A stretch of DNA of 64,000 nucleotides from Leucobacter chromiiresistens (GTDB lineage: Bacteria > Actinomycetota > Actinomycetes > Actinomycetales > Microbacteriaceae), in the NCBI RefSeq assembly GCF_900102345.1, contig NZ_FNKB01000001.1, positions 1-64,000 of the forward strand. The letters are read 5' to 3'. Numbering within the stretch: position 1 is the first letter of the stretch; each line of letters opens with the position of its first letter. Position numbers and translations under genes: made by a program. Positions 29,392-38,592 of this stretch are shown here, in pieces. The notes beneath the pieces were generated by a model that saw only the letters and a list, made by a program, of their open reading frames with translations, made no database searches and was not told the origin of the DNA.

Positions 29392-29509
29392 GGGGTTCGG
29401 ATCGCTGGCAACCCGACCAGGTGAAGAGTTCGCCGGCAGTGATTTCCCCCACCGGGGTCCGCCCGTCCGCGGACGTCGTGTCCGCGTCCGCAAAATCGGA
29501 GGTTGCTTC
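29392..29509. other. Intergenic stretch before the terminase genes, possible cos/pac region
   Basis: 118 bp without a convincing frame. It holds a perfect palindrome GTCCGCGGAC (29465-29474) and two further GTCCGC copies (29480-29485, 29486-29491). Terminase recognition sites usually lie next to the small subunit gene, so this is the best candidate, but no cohesive end can be read directly. Confidence 0.35.
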
Positions 29510-29968
29510 ATGGCGATGTCTCCCGAGGAACGGCGCGCGAAAGACGCTGAGCGTAAGCGGAGAGCGCGCGCGAAGGCTGCAGCGAGCCGGGATGCGGGGC
29601 GTGCCGAGGCGCGGACGCAGAACGCGTCCGCAGCGCCGCGTACGATGCGTGACGCGGTCGACGAGGCGCTCGCGTCGATGAAGTGGCTGGTGGCGTCTGA
29701 TGTCGCGTCGAAGATGCAGGCGAAGGAGCTCGCGCGCGAGATCGACGAACTCACTCACGAGGGCGAGCGCACGAAGGCGCTGAGCGCTCACCGTGCGCTT
29801 TCTCGCGTGCTGTCGGACCTCGGCGGCACCCCGAACATGCGCATGCAGCGCGAGCTGCGGTCACTGAAGCACGCACCGGAAGCGGAGGGGGACGATGAGC
29901 GCGACGACGCGACCCCGACGCCGGACAACGTCACGAAGCTCAAGCGGCCCCCGAAGCGGCGCGCGTAA
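29510..29968 (+). CDS. terS: Terminase small subunit
   Basis: A 152-residue DNA-recognition protein for genome packaging. The N-terminus is very basic (PEERRAKDAERKRRARAKA), followed by a helical oligomerisation region (MRDAVDEALASMKWLV, MQAKELAREIDELTHEGER) and an acidic tail. It precedes and overlaps by 74 bases the large subunit gene, as in many actinobacterial siphophages. The ATG follows GGAGG. Confidence 0.8.
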   Translation: MAMSPEERRAKDAERKRRARAKAAASRDAGRAEARTQNASAAPRTMRDAVDEALASMKWLVASDVASKMQAKELAREIDELTHEGERTKALSAHRALSRVLSDLGGTPNMRMQRELRSLKHAPEAEGDDERDDATPTPDNVTKLKRPPKRRA

Positions 29969-31628
29969 GAAGCTCTACGGCTGCCAGACTCCCCGCCTGT
30001 TCACCCCGCCGCTGCGCGAGCTGACCCCGGAGACGTCCCTCGGGTACGAGGTCATCGAGTTCTGGGACTGGATGCGGGACCGCCTCGAGGAGCTCGACCG
30101 GACTCGAACCGTCGAGGACGATACCGACTACCTCGGCCTGCTTCCGCGCGCTCTCGAATGGCAGCGCTGGCTGTTCATCCACGCGCTCGAACTTCTCGAC
30201 GGCCCGGGCGCGGTGTTTCGGTTCCGCACTGTGCTGCTGCTCGTCGCCCGCCAGAACGGGAAGTCGACGCTCCTCACGGTGCTGTTCCTGTGGCGCCTGT
30301 TCCAGGACGGCGCGAGAATGGCGCTCGAGACGCATGCGTCGAACGATCATGCGCGCGCGGCATGGGAGGAAGTCGTCGCGGTCGCCGAGGCGATCCCGGA
30401 GCTCGCCGACGAGATCGCGAAGGTGCAGGAGGGCAAGAACTCCGAGCTGATGCTGCTCGACGGTGGTGAGAAGTTCAAGATCGCCACCGCGAACCGTCGC
30501 GGCGGGCGCGGGTTCCGCGGCGACCTCGTCATCTTCGACGAGCTGCGCGAGCACCAGGACTGGCGCGCGTGGTCGGCGACGTCGAAGACGACTATGGCTC
30601 GCCGGCGCGCGCAGGTGTGGGGTGTGTCGAACGCTGGCGACCTCTCGTCGGTCGTGCTGCGGCACCTGCGCAAGGTCGCGATCGCGAACATGAGCGGCGA
30701 GATCCCCGACGGCGTCCCCGAAGATCTCGCGGATGAGCTCGATCTCGACTCGATCGGCCTGTTCGAGTGGTCCGCCGGCACCGTCGACGGCACCGAGGAC
30801 GGGCAGCCCGTCGGCCGCTGGGACCGTGAAGGGTGGGCGCGCGCGAACCCGTCGCTCGGCTACACCGAGCTCGACGAGCGCGCGATCGCCGCGGCCGCGA
30901 ACAGCGACCCCGAGGTCGAGTTCCGCACGGAGGTGCTCTGCCAGTTCGTGAACACCTCCGGCACGGGCCCATTCCCGACCGGTTCATGGCCCAACGCGCT
31001 CGACGCGAAGGACGACCGCATCGCGCGAGGCGTCGTGCGCGACCGGACCCGGACGGCCTGCTACGGCGTCGACATGTCACACGACCGCACGATGGTGTAC
31101 GTCGCGCTCGCCTTCTGGGATTCCGAGGGGCGGATCCGCGCCGAGATCGTCGCGCACCGCGCCGGCCCCGACTGGGTCATCCCCTGGCTGCAATCCCCCG
31201 CCCGAAAGGTCGCGCCGACACACCTCGCATTCCAGCGGCGCGGCGCGCCGATCTCGTCGCTCTGGAAGGACTTCGAGGACGCCGGGCTCACGGTGCACCC
31301 GTGGGGCGAGTCCGAGCTCGCCGGCTGGCACGGCAAGGTGTACGACCTCGTGAAGCGCGCCGCCCCCGACGAAGCCCCAAAGAAAGAGACGCCCGAACAA
31401 TTCCGGCAGCGCGTCGGCTTCTCGCACGGCGTACAGCCCGTGCTCGACGTCGCCGCATCATCCGCACAGATCAAGGCCGTCGGCGACGGCTGGGTGATCG
31501 ACCGGAAGGCGTCGCCCGCCGACGCGTCCCCGCTGCTCGCGATAATCGCGGCCGTCGGAATGCTGCTCACCAACCCGAAGCCGAAGTTCGAATCGGCGTA
31601 CGAACGCGAGGGACTCCTCGTCGTCTAG
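29895..31628 (+). CDS. terL: Terminase large subunit
   Basis: A 577-residue packaging motor. The N-terminal ATPase has Walker A ARQNGKST (about 118-125) and Walker B LVIFDELRE (about 211-218). The C-terminal RNase H-like nuclease starts near CYGVDMSHDRTMV (about 388-400), with further acidic residues expected near the end. It cuts and pumps DNA into the prohead through the portal. The first 28 residues are Arg/Ser-rich and lie over the small-subunit gene; the true start could be a later codon. No damage seen. Confidence 0.94.
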   Translation: MSATTRPRRRTTSRSSSGPRSGARKKLYGCQTPRLFTPPLRELTPETSLGYEVIEFWDWMRDRLEELDRTRTVEDDTDYLGLLPRALEWQRWLFIHALELLDGPGAVFRFRTVLLLVARQNGKSTLLTVLFLWRLFQDGARMALETHASNDHARAAWEEVVAVAEAIPELADEIAKVQEGKNSELMLLDGGEKFKIATANRRGGRGFRGDLVIFDELREHQDWRAWSATSKTTMARRRAQVWGVSNAGDLSSVVLRHLRKVAIANMSGEIPDGVPEDLADELDLDSIGLFEWSAGTVDGTEDGQPVGRWDREGWARANPSLGYTELDERAIAAAANSDPEVEFRTEVLCQFVNTSGTGPFPTGSWPNALDAKDDRIARGVVRDRTRTACYGVDMSHDRTMVYVALAFWDSEGRIRAEIVAHRAGPDWVIPWLQSPARKVAPTHLAFQRRGAPISSLWKDFEDAGLTVHPWGESELAGWHGKVYDLVKRAAPDEAPKKETPEQFRQRVGFSHGVQPVLDVAASSAQIKAVGDGWVIDRKASPADASPLLAIIAAVGMLLTNPKPKFESAYEREGLLVV

Positions 31629-31642
31629 ATGAAGGAGGCCAC

Positions 31643-33592
31643 GTGGCTATTCGTGATGCGCTGGCCGCGCTGTTCGGCCGCCAGGACACCAGTCGTGCGG
31701 TGGAGTGGCTTGGCCCTTCGCTGCAGCAGATGGTTCTCGGTCTGACCGCGGAGGAGCTGTACCGCACGCAGCCGCACCTGCGAATCGTGCTCGACTTCGT
31801 GGCACGGAACGTCGCGCACCTGGGCCTTCCAGCATTCGAGCGCGTCGATGACAACGACCGGCGTCGCCTCAAGGACGACCCGCTCGCGCAGCTGTTCGCT
31901 CGCCCGAACCCGTCGATGACGCGGTATGAACTGATCGAGTCGCTCGTGCTCGACCTCGGGCTCTACGACATCGCGTACTGGCTGGTGCTGGAGGTGCCCG
32001 ATTCGCCGTCAGGGTGGCGGATCCAGCCGATTCCGCCGTCATGGGTGGTAGGCCATTCGGGCGGCACCGCGTTTGCACCAGGCAAGTACAAGGTGCGTAT
32101 GCCGACGAACACGACCGAGGAGATCTCGGCGGAGGACATGCTCGTCTTCCACGGCTGGAATCCCGGCCGCCCGAAGCAGGGAACCTCCCCCGTGGAAACT
32201 CTGAAGCAGATCCTCGCCGAGCAGATCCAGGCGTGGTCGTACCGCGAGCAGGTATGGCAGCGCGGCGGCCGCGCCAGCGCGATCATCACGCGCCCCGCCG
32301 GCGCCAACTGGTCAGACTCCGCGCGCGAGCGCTTCGTCACCGACTGGAAGGCCCGGTGGACCGGGGCGAACGGTGCGAAGGCCGGTGGTACTCCAATCCT
32401 CGAAGACGGCATGACCATCAACAACCTCGGTTTCTCCGCCCGCGAGGACGAGTGGGCTGAGGTCGCGAAGGTCGCACTCTCGACCGTCGCCGCGGTGTAT
32501 CACGTGAACCCGGTCATGGTCGGCATCCTCGACAACGCGAACTTCTCGAACACCAAGGAGTTCCGGAAGATGCTCTACAGCGAGACGCTGGGGCCGCTCC
32601 TGGCGATGATCGAGGACCGCTTGAACACATTCCTCGTCCCCCGCGTCACGAAGGCTCAGGGGGCGTATCTCGAGTTCAATATCGCGGAGAAGCTGCAGGG
32701 CGACTTCGAGGAGCAAGCGACGATCCTCTCGACATCGACCGGGGCACCTTGGATGCTGCGCAGCGAAGCTCGTGCACGCATGAACATGCCGTACATCGAG
32801 GGCATGGACGAACCTGTCGTGCCACTGAACGTGCTCATCGGAGGACAGGCATCACCGCGCGACACGGGCTCTCAGAACCAGAACGCTGCGCCCGTGCGAG
32901 TGAAGTCACAACACGAGCCCGGTCGCATCCGCGCGAAGGCGCACCCGTCTGAGACGTACGAGGCGAAGGCCGACGAGGTGGTACGCGCGTTCTTCAAACG
33001 ACAGCGCAAGAGCGTGCTCGATGAACTCGGGGCCAAGGACGCGGACTGGTGGGAGGAAGAGCGTTGGAATCGCGAGCTCGCCGATGACCTACATGCGCTC
33101 GCGCTCACCGTGACTGCGAGCGTCGGCACTGCGACGGCGGAACAGATGGGTTTCGACCCGGACGAGTACGACGTCGACCGCACGCAGGCTTTCCTCAAGG
33201 AGGTTGCGGCATCGCGCGCGGGCGCGATCAACTCGACAACGCGCGACCAGATTGCCGCGATCCTCGACGGTGAAGGCCCCGAGGACGCCGATGGTCCGGC
33301 TCACGTGTTCGACGTCGCGGAGGAGTCACGCTCGAGCGGGATTGCGGCCACGATCACGACGACGCTCGTCGCGTTCGCAACCGTGGAAGCCGCCCGGCAG
33401 ACGGCACCCGCTGCGACGAAGACATGGCTCGTCACCTCCGGCCGCCCACGCGCTGAACACGCGCAGATGGACGGAGAGACCGTCGGAATCGACGACCTGT
33501 TCTCGAACGGCGCGAAGTGGCCGGGAGATCCCGTGCTCGGTGCCGATGGAGTCGCGGGATGCACCTGCGATGTCGAAATCATCTACGGCTGA
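31643..33592 (+). CDS. Portal protein fused to MuF-like head morphogenesis domain
   Basis: A 649-residue fusion. Residues about 1-400 are an HK97-family portal (RIVLDFVARNVAHLGLP, MLVFHGWNPG, VAAVYHVNPVMVGILDNANF), which forms the DNA channel. A polar linker (about 400-430) follows. Then about 430-649 form a phage Mu gpF/SPP1 gp7-like domain with the end EHAQMDGETVGIDDLF to GVAGCTCDVEIIYG. The two are usually separate genes; here there is one continuous frame. The GTG start has GAAGGAGG at ideal spacing. The fused part would place the morphogenesis protein at the portal vertex in fixed 1:1 ratio. Confidence 0.88.
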   Translation: MAIRDALAALFGRQDTSRAVEWLGPSLQQMVLGLTAEELYRTQPHLRIVLDFVARNVAHLGLPAFERVDDNDRRRLKDDPLAQLFARPNPSMTRYELIESLVLDLGLYDIAYWLVLEVPDSPSGWRIQPIPPSWVVGHSGGTAFAPGKYKVRMPTNTTEEISAEDMLVFHGWNPGRPKQGTSPVETLKQILAEQIQAWSYREQVWQRGGRASAIITRPAGANWSDSARERFVTDWKARWTGANGAKAGGTPILEDGMTINNLGFSAREDEWAEVAKVALSTVAAVYHVNPVMVGILDNANFSNTKEFRKMLYSETLGPLLAMIEDRLNTFLVPRVTKAQGAYLEFNIAEKLQGDFEEQATILSTSTGAPWMLRSEARARMNMPYIEGMDEPVVPLNVLIGGQASPRDTGSQNQNAAPVRVKSQHEPGRIRAKAHPSETYEAKADEVVRAFFKRQRKSVLDELGAKDADWWEEERWNRELADDLHALALTVTASVGTATAEQMGFDPDEYDVDRTQAFLKEVAASRAGAINSTTRDQIAAILDGEGPEDADGPAHVFDVAEESRSSGIAATITTTLVAFATVEAARQTAPAATKTWLVTSGRPRAEHAQMDGETVGIDDLFSNGAKWPGDPVLGADGVAGCTCDVEIIYG

Positions 33593-33603
33593 AAGGGGCC
33601 GAC

Positions 33604-34353
33604 ATGAAGATCAAGAGTGTGGCTCTCGGCCGAGTGAAAGCGGGCGAAGCGGACGGGCTCGCCGAGGGCGAGTTCCTCGTCTACCCGTCCACGTTCACGC
33701 GCGAGCCCGACAGTTACGGCGATGTGGTCGCGAAGGGTGCCTTCGTCGACGGCATCAAGGCGTGGCAGGAGTCGGGCGATGTCATGCCCGGCATGTACCT
33801 CCACGACCCGAACCAGATCGTTGCGAGCGCGATCGATATGGGCGAGGACGATACCGGCTGGTGGGTGAAGGGCGTCTTCGACGATGACCCTGAGGCGCAG
33901 CGCATCTACCGACTCCTCAAGGGGCGACGCCTGTCGTCGCTGTCGTTCGCGTTCGACGTACTCGAGGAAGGCGCGGTCGAGCTCGAGGACGGTCGGAAGG
34001 CCAATGAGCTGCGCAAGCTCATGCCGCATGAGTTCTCGTTCCTGCCGAAGGGGTTCGCCGCGAACGACGACACGAGCGTCGTCGCGGTGAAGGCCGCGGT
34101 CGACACGATCGCGATTGACCTCAAGGCGGGCCGCGTGCTCGCTGCGAAGCACATCGACTCCCTGCGCGCCGCGCAGGACGCTATCGGCACGGTAATCGCC
34201 GCGGCCGAAGCAACAGAAGACCAGGAGAAGGCCAGCGGTCAAGCTGCGCTCAACGACGAGGGCCCCACCGGGGTCAAGTCGGAGGAGCCCGGCGTCAGCC
34301 CGTCCGCCCGAGCACTGGCACAAGCACAAATCACGATCCTGCGCGGAGCGTAG
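33604..34353 (+). CDS. HK97-type prohead maturation protease
   Basis: A 249-residue serine protease that trims the capsid scaffold domain. Family features are FLVYPSTFTREPDSYGDVV at the N-terminus, catalytic His in YLHDP (about residue 67), and catalytic Ser in LSSLSFAF (about 111-114). The C-terminal 80 residues are linker-like and may be self-cleaved. It lies between portal and capsid genes, as always in this phage type. GAAAGGGG before the ATG. Confidence 0.9.
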   Translation: MKIKSVALGRVKAGEADGLAEGEFLVYPSTFTREPDSYGDVVAKGAFVDGIKAWQESGDVMPGMYLHDPNQIVASAIDMGEDDTGWWVKGVFDDDPEAQRIYRLLKGRRLSSLSFAFDVLEEGAVELEDGRKANELRKLMPHEFSFLPKGFAANDDTSVVAVKAAVDTIAIDLKAGRVLAAKHIDSLRAAQDAIGTVIAAAEATEDQEKASGQAALNDEGPTGVKSEEPGVSPSARALAQAQITILRGA

Positions 34354-34370
34354 GGGAAAGGGGTTCACCC

Positions 34371-35603
34371 ATGAATCTCAAAGAACAGCTTGCAGCCCTG
34401 CTCAAGGCGATGCAGGCAATCATCGACGGCGCGAAGGCGTCCGAGCGTGAACTCACCGAAGAGGAGATCAAGAACCTCGAGGCGAAGAACGCAGAGGCGA
34501 CCGAACTCAAGGGCAAGATCGAGCGCCAGGAAAAGGGTGCTGCGATCGCGGCCTCCATCGATGGTCTCGGCGTGCAGCCGGACGAAGAGCCCGGCGGCGC
34601 CCCGGTCCACGCCAAGAGCCTCGGCGCGTTCGTGAAGAACGACCTCGGCCCGAAGCTCAAGGGCGTGCGAGGCACCCGCTTCCAGGCTCAGACCGAGTAC
34701 AAGGCCGCAACCGACGTGCAGGTCACCGGAGGCGCCGCAGGCGTCCTCGGCCCGGCCCTGACGCAGGTCGACACGAACATCGTGACCGGCAATCGTCGCC
34801 GTCTCACCGTCGAGGATCTCCTCGGCACGGAGACGATCAGCGGGGCCGCGATCACGTACTTCGTGGAGGGCGCGCTCGAGGGCGCACCGACGACCGTCGC
34901 GGAGAACGGCAAGAAGCCGCAGCTCCACTTCGCCGATCCGACCGCCGTCACCGAGGCGCTTGCCAAGGTCGCGGCGTACATCAAGGAGTCGGACGAGATC
35001 GTCGACGATCTGCCGTGGCTCGCGTCCGCGATCGACGGCCGCCTGCTGTATCAGCTGTCGCTCTTCATCGAGGACCAGCTGCTCAACGGGAACGGCACCG
35101 GCACCAACATCCGCGGCCTGCTCAACCGGTCCGGCATCCAGACGGAGACCGCCGCCGACCGTACGGACAACGCTGACGCGCTGTTCCGGGCGATCTCGAA
35201 GACCGCCCTCAACAGCGGACTCGAGGCCGACGGCATCGTCATCAACCCCGCCGACTACCAGTCGTTGCGCCTGTCGAAGGACAACAACGGCCAGTACTTC
35301 GGTGGCGGGTTCTTCACGGGCCAGTACGGCAACGGCACGATCGTCGAGCAGCCCCCGCTGTGGGGTCTGCGCACGGTCGTCACGCCGGCGATCGAGGCGG
35401 GCACCGCGCTCGTCGGCGCGTTCGCGCAGGCAGCGTCGGTGATCTCGAAGAGCGGCATCACCGTGGAGGCGGTCAACACGAACGAGGACGACTTCGTCAA
35501 CAACCGCATCACGGTGCGCGCCGAGCGTCGCCTCCTCCTCGCGAACCGGCGCCCGTCCGGCTTCACGAAGGTCACCCTCTCCAACGCTGCGCCCACCGCG
35601 TAG
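34371..35603 (+). CDS. HK97-type major capsid protein
   Basis: A 410-residue coat protein. The first about 100 residues are a charged coiled-coil delta domain (LTEEEIKNLEAKNAEATELK) serving as built-in scaffold, which the protease at 33604-34353 should remove. The HK97 fold follows: VLGPALTQVDTNIV, ISGAAITYFVEG, AAYIKESDEIVDDLPWLAS, VINPADYQSLRLSKD, and the C-terminal EDDFVNNRITVRAERRLLL strand. There is no separate scaffold gene, in keeping with the delta domain. It ends just before a hairpin. Confidence 0.93.
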   Translation: MNLKEQLAALLKAMQAIIDGAKASERELTEEEIKNLEAKNAEATELKGKIERQEKGAAIAASIDGLGVQPDEEPGGAPVHAKSLGAFVKNDLGPKLKGVRGTRFQAQTEYKAATDVQVTGGAAGVLGPALTQVDTNIVTGNRRRLTVEDLLGTETISGAAITYFVEGALEGAPTTVAENGKKPQLHFADPTAVTEALAKVAAYIKESDEIVDDLPWLASAIDGRLLYQLSLFIEDQLLNGNGTGTNIRGLLNRSGIQTETAADRTDNADALFRAISKTALNSGLEADGIVINPADYQSLRLSKDNNGQYFGGGFFTGQYGNGTIVEQPPLWGLRTVVTPAIEAGTALVGAFAQAASVISKSGITVEAVNTNEDDFVNNRITVRAERRLLLANRRPSGFTKVTLSNAAPTA

Positions 35604-35614
35604 CCACCCATCCA

Positions 35615-35645
35615 GGTGGGGCGGGCCGATCTGGTCTGCCCCACC
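35615..35645 (+). terminator. Hairpin after capsid gene
   Basis: Perfect 8-bp stem GGTGGGGC (35615-35622) with GCCCCACC (35638-35645) and 15-nt loop. No T-run. It may weaken read-through so that capsid mRNA exceeds that of the connector genes. Confidence 0.5.
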
Positions 35646-35668
35646 GCTACTACCCCGGAGGTAATCAC

Positions 35669-35902
35669 ATGGCTCTGAAGGAGTACGAGGTGAACGGCTC
35701 GACCTGGCAGTACGAGGAGGGTCAGCAGCCCAGCGGCGCGAAGCTCGTCGGGTCCAAGGCCGCACCGAAGCCCGCCAACAAGGCGAAGCCGGTCACGAAC
35801 AAGACCGACAAGGCCGCAGCCGACAAGGCCGCAGCGGCATCCGCGCCCGCCACTCCGGCTGGCGGCGTCGAAGACGCGTCCGACCCGAGCGCGAGCGAGT
35901 AA
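35669..35902 (+). CDS. Small capsid-associated hypothetical protein
   Basis: A 77-residue protein: a 30-residue N-terminus (LKEYEVNGSTWQYEEGQQP) and a Lys/Ala/Pro-rich tail (KPANKAKPVTNKTDKAAAD) that is likely unstructured. Small proteins of this type directly behind the capsid gene may decorate the head or form the neck in related phages; that role is inferred only. ATG after CCGGAGG. Confidence 0.6.
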   Translation: MALKEYEVNGSTWQYEEGQQPSGAKLVGSKAAPKPANKAKPVTNKTDKAAADKAAAASAPATPAGGVEDASDPSASE

Positions 35903-35916
35903 CGGAGGTGGCGGCG

Positions 35917-36447
35917 ATGGAGAGCTTCGCGACACCCGCTGAAATGCAAGAGCGCACCGGCGGCATCATCGCCGCCACCCACCCGTTCCTCGCGAAGGAG
36001 CTCGCATCGGCGACGCGCGCTATCCGACTGCACTGCGGCTGGCACATCGCGGGGCAAGAAACTCGCCGCTTCCAGAGGGTGCGGCCCTACCACGACGCGG
36101 TGTGGCTACCTGCGATGGAGATCGTCAGCATCACCTCAGCTACCGTCAACGGGGCCGCGGTCGACGTCGACACGATCGACTTCGACCCACAGACCGGGTG
36201 GACGTCGCTCACCGGGCGCAAGTTCAACGTCTCGTTCGTAGCCGGCTTCGAAGAAGTGCCGGCGGATCTCGTCACGCTCACGCTCGAACTCGCGGCCGGC
36301 GCGCTGATCTCCCCGCTCGGGATCTCGCGCGAGCAGGCTGGCGGCGTCTCGGTGACGCTGAACCGCACCTCGAACTCGCTGCTCGTTGGCCCGGGCGGTG
36401 CCGACGCCGCGCGCCTCGAGCCGTACCGGTTGGGGGTGCTCCCGTGA
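35917..36447 (+). CDS. Head-tail connector protein (gp6-like adaptor), copy B
   Basis: The complete 176-residue form of the gene cut at the window's left edge. N-terminal helix SFATPAEMQERTGG, a region FQRVRPYHDAVWLPAME, then a turn-rich segment and a C-terminal helix-strand. I start at ATG 35917 because GGAGG (35904-35908) is at good distance; a GTG at 35908 would overlap that ribosome site. It should form the ring under the portal. The stop overlaps the next GTG. Confidence 0.78.
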   Translation: MESFATPAEMQERTGGIIAATHPFLAKELASATRAIRLHCGWHIAGQETRRFQRVRPYHDAVWLPAMEIVSITSATVNGAAVDVDTIDFDPQTGWTSLTGRKFNVSFVAGFEEVPADLVTLTLELAAGALISPLGISREQAGGVSVTLNRTSNSLLVGPGGADAARLEPYRLGVLP

Positions 36448-36785
36448 TCCAGGGACTCACCTCCCGGCACGCCCTCATCCGCGAGCGCCCGCTCCTCGTT
36501 GACGACGGCCGCGGCGGGCACCGCTCCGACTTCACCGACGTCGTCGGCGTCGACCTGCTCGGGTGGGCGCTCGATGCCGGCGCGACGACGAAGGACACCC
36601 AGAACCGCGACGGCGCGCTCATCGCGTGGACCGCGCGCGGCCCATTCGGCGCCGACGTCGAACGGCACGACCGCATCACCGTGTTCGGTGAGCGGTACAA
36701 GATCAACGGCGCGGTGGTCCGTCAGCCGGGCCCGACTCCGTTGACCTCGCACACGATCCTGCTACTCGAACGATGGGACGGATGA
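36444..36785 (+). CDS. Head-tail stopper protein, copy B
   Basis: Second copy of the 194-535 gene. Residues 4-7 read GLTS here versus DSPP in the left copy, because this copy has AGGG and CCC where the other has AGG and CCCC. The remaining 109 residues are the same. The frame continues upstream through the connector gene, but the GTG with GTGA overlap is the sensible start. Confidence 0.72.
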   Translation: MIQGLTSRHALIRERPLLVDDGRGGHRSDFTDVVGVDLLGWALDAGATTKDTQNRDGALIAWTARGPFGADVERHDRITVFGERYKINGAVVRQPGPTPLTSHTILLLERWDG

Positions 36786-37033
36786 TGGCTACCGGTGTAC
36801 GCATCAAGCTCAACAAGAAGGGCATCATCCGCCTGCTGCAGTCCCAGCAGGTCGCAGACCACCTCAAGGAGCGCGGCGAGCGCATCGCCGACGCGGCCGG
36901 CCCCGGTTTCGAAGCGACTCCGCAGCTGAACAAGGACCGCGCGGTCGTGTTCGTGCGTGCGGAGACCACTGAAGCACGACGCGCGCAGGCGGCGGACAAC
37001 GCACTGCAGCGCGCGATCGACGCAGGGCGGTGA
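36782..37033 (+). CDS. HK97 gp10-like neck protein, copy B
   Basis: Same 83-residue protein as 532-783; start by ATGA overlap. Tail-neck completion role by order. Confidence 0.6.
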   Translation: MMATGVRIKLNKKGIIRLLQSQQVADHLKERGERIADAAGPGFEATPQLNKDRAVVFVRAETTEARRAQAADNALQRAIDAGR

Positions 37034-37452
37034 CCGTGACCGAGCTCCTCATCCCCACCGACGTCGAAGTCGCGATCAAGCGTGAGATCGACGCGTCGCT
37101 CGTCGGCACCCAGTTCCAGGACGCGAAGGTCGGCACGAAGATCCCACTCGAGCCGAAGCCGACGCACTTCATCCGCGTCACGGCGACCGGCGGCGGACAG
37201 CGCGACCTCGTTACCGATACCCCCACTGTCGTCCTGGACGCCTTCTCCGTCGATGAACAGCACGCCCGCGACCTCTCGGCCCTCGCTGTCGCTGTACTGC
37301 AGCGAGCGGGGCGCGTGGGAACGCTCGGCGGTGTGCCTTGTTACGGGGTGCGCGTCGGCGGCCTCCCCGCGAACCTCCCCCATCCGACGGTAACCACGCA
37401 CTTCCGGTTCACCGCCACTGTCTCCGCCGCTCTGCGAAGAGCGTCGGTCTAG
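37030..37452 (+). CDS. Tail terminator protein, copy B
   Basis: Same 140-residue protein as 780-1202, GTG start overlapping the upstream stop. It caps the tail tube at the head end. Confidence 0.65.
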   Translation: MTVTELLIPTDVEVAIKREIDASLVGTQFQDAKVGTKIPLEPKPTHFIRVTATGGGQRDLVTDTPTVVLDAFSVDEQHARDLSALAVAVLQRAGRVGTLGGVPCYGVRVGGLPANLPHPTVTTHFRFTATVSAALRRASV

Positions 37453-37469
37453 GTTCCCCAACCACCCAC

Positions 37470-37497
37470 ACGCCCGGCAAACCCTGTCGGGCGTTTT
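37470..37497 (+). terminator. Hairpin terminator before major tail protein, copy B
   Basis: Second copy of the 10-bp stem with TTT tail at 1220-1247. Confidence 0.6.
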
Positions 37498-37526
37498 CCG
37501 TTTCTGCCTGAAAGGGGCACCCCGCC

Positions 37527-38117
37527 ATGAGCGTGGATTCCAAGAACGTCTTTATCGGTGCGCCGGACCAGGCCGTCACCGGTGCGATCCTGTCCGGTCC
37601 CGAGACCGACACCATCCCGGCGACGATCGACGACTTCGACGTCGATGAGCTCACCGATTCCGGGTACGTGAACGAAGACGGCGTGACCATCACCCCGTCG
37701 GAGTCGACCGAGTCGATCAAGGACTGGTCGCTCAAGACCATCCGCAAGATCCTGACCGAGTTCGAGGGCACCGTGGCGTGGTCGCACCTCGAGCTCTCGC
37801 TGGGCGCCCTGAAGAACTACATGGGCGACGACAACGTCGAGGTCACCGACGCGACCGCGACGAAGGGCACGCAGACGCGGTCCGCGATCGCCGGCGAGCA
37901 GCGCCCCATCAAGCAGTGGGTGTTCCGCATCAAGGACGGCGCGCGTCGCGCGATCGTGTTCATCCCTCACGGCCAGATCACCGAGCGCGGCGAGATCCCC
38001 CTCGTCGCGTCCGGCGCGATCACCCTGCCGGTCACGCTGTCGACCTACCCCGACGCCGCCGGCAAGTCGATCTACATCTACACCGACGACGGCGTGGTCG
38101 CCGCATCGGGCGCGTAG
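37527..38117 (+). CDS. Major tail (tube) protein, copy B
   Basis: Same 196-residue tail-tube subunit as 1277-1867. In this copy the whole head-to-tail operon can be read through from the terminase, confirming the order capsid, connectors, tube, chaperones, tape measure. Confidence 0.9.
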   Translation: MSVDSKNVFIGAPDQAVTGAILSGPETDTIPATIDDFDVDELTDSGYVNEDGVTITPSESTESIKDWSLKTIRKILTEFEGTVAWSHLELSLGALKNYMGDDNVEVTDATATKGTQTRSAIAGEQRPIKQWVFRIKDGARRAIVFIPHGQITERGEIPLVASGAITLPVTLSTYPDAAGKSIYIYTDDGVVAASGA

Positions 38118-38127
38118 ATCCCCGACC

Positions 38128-38166
38128 AGAGCGCCCGGACGACCGGGGAACCCGTCCGGGCGCTCT
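38128..38166 (+). terminator. Strong hairpin after major tail protein, copy B
   Basis: Second copy of the perfect 14-bp stem at 1878-1916. Confidence 0.6.
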
Positions 38167-38220
38167 GCTTCCCCCTCACGGTTCCCCACCCACAACACCC
38201 AATACCCCAGGAGGTTCCCC

Positions 38221-38592
38221 ATGGTGTTCCAGGTTCCGGCGTCGAAAGCGTCGATCAATCAGAACCGATTCGAGTTTGAACTCGACGTCCCCGCGGCGAA
38301 CGGCAAGACCAAGAAGCGCAAGTTCTCGCTCCCGAAGATGCAGTTCGTGTCGTCGGACGTGCGCCACCGCATGCAGCGAGTCGGCGTGAAGATCGACGCC
38401 CTGCAGAAGGAAGGCGAGACCGTCGACCCCGCACTGCAGGTCGAAGCTGCGGAAATCCAGCGCGAGCTCATCGAGAAGTACGCGCCCGGCCTGTACGAAC
38501 TCGTCACCGACGATCAGCTGCAGGCGATCCAGGAAGCGTGGCAGGAGGCGTCGAACATCGGCCTGGGGGAATCCTCGCCCTCTGCCGACTGA
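38221..38592 (+). CDS. Tail assembly chaperone, short form, copy B
   Basis: Same 123-residue protein as 1971-2342 (lambda gpG-like), with the slip site at 38565-38571 before its stop. Confidence 0.85.
   Translation: MVFQVPASKASINQNRFEFELDVPAANGKTKKRKFSLPKMQFVSSDVRHRMQRVGVKIDALQKEGETVDPALQVEAAEIQRELIEKYAPGLYELVTDDQLQAIQEAWQEASNIGLGESSPSAD

Noticed and set aside
36102..36785. In-frame 227-residue extension of the stopper protein, copy B
   Set aside because: The added part is antisense-like Arg/His-rich sequence read out of frame over the connector gene. The GTGA overlap start is the normal one.
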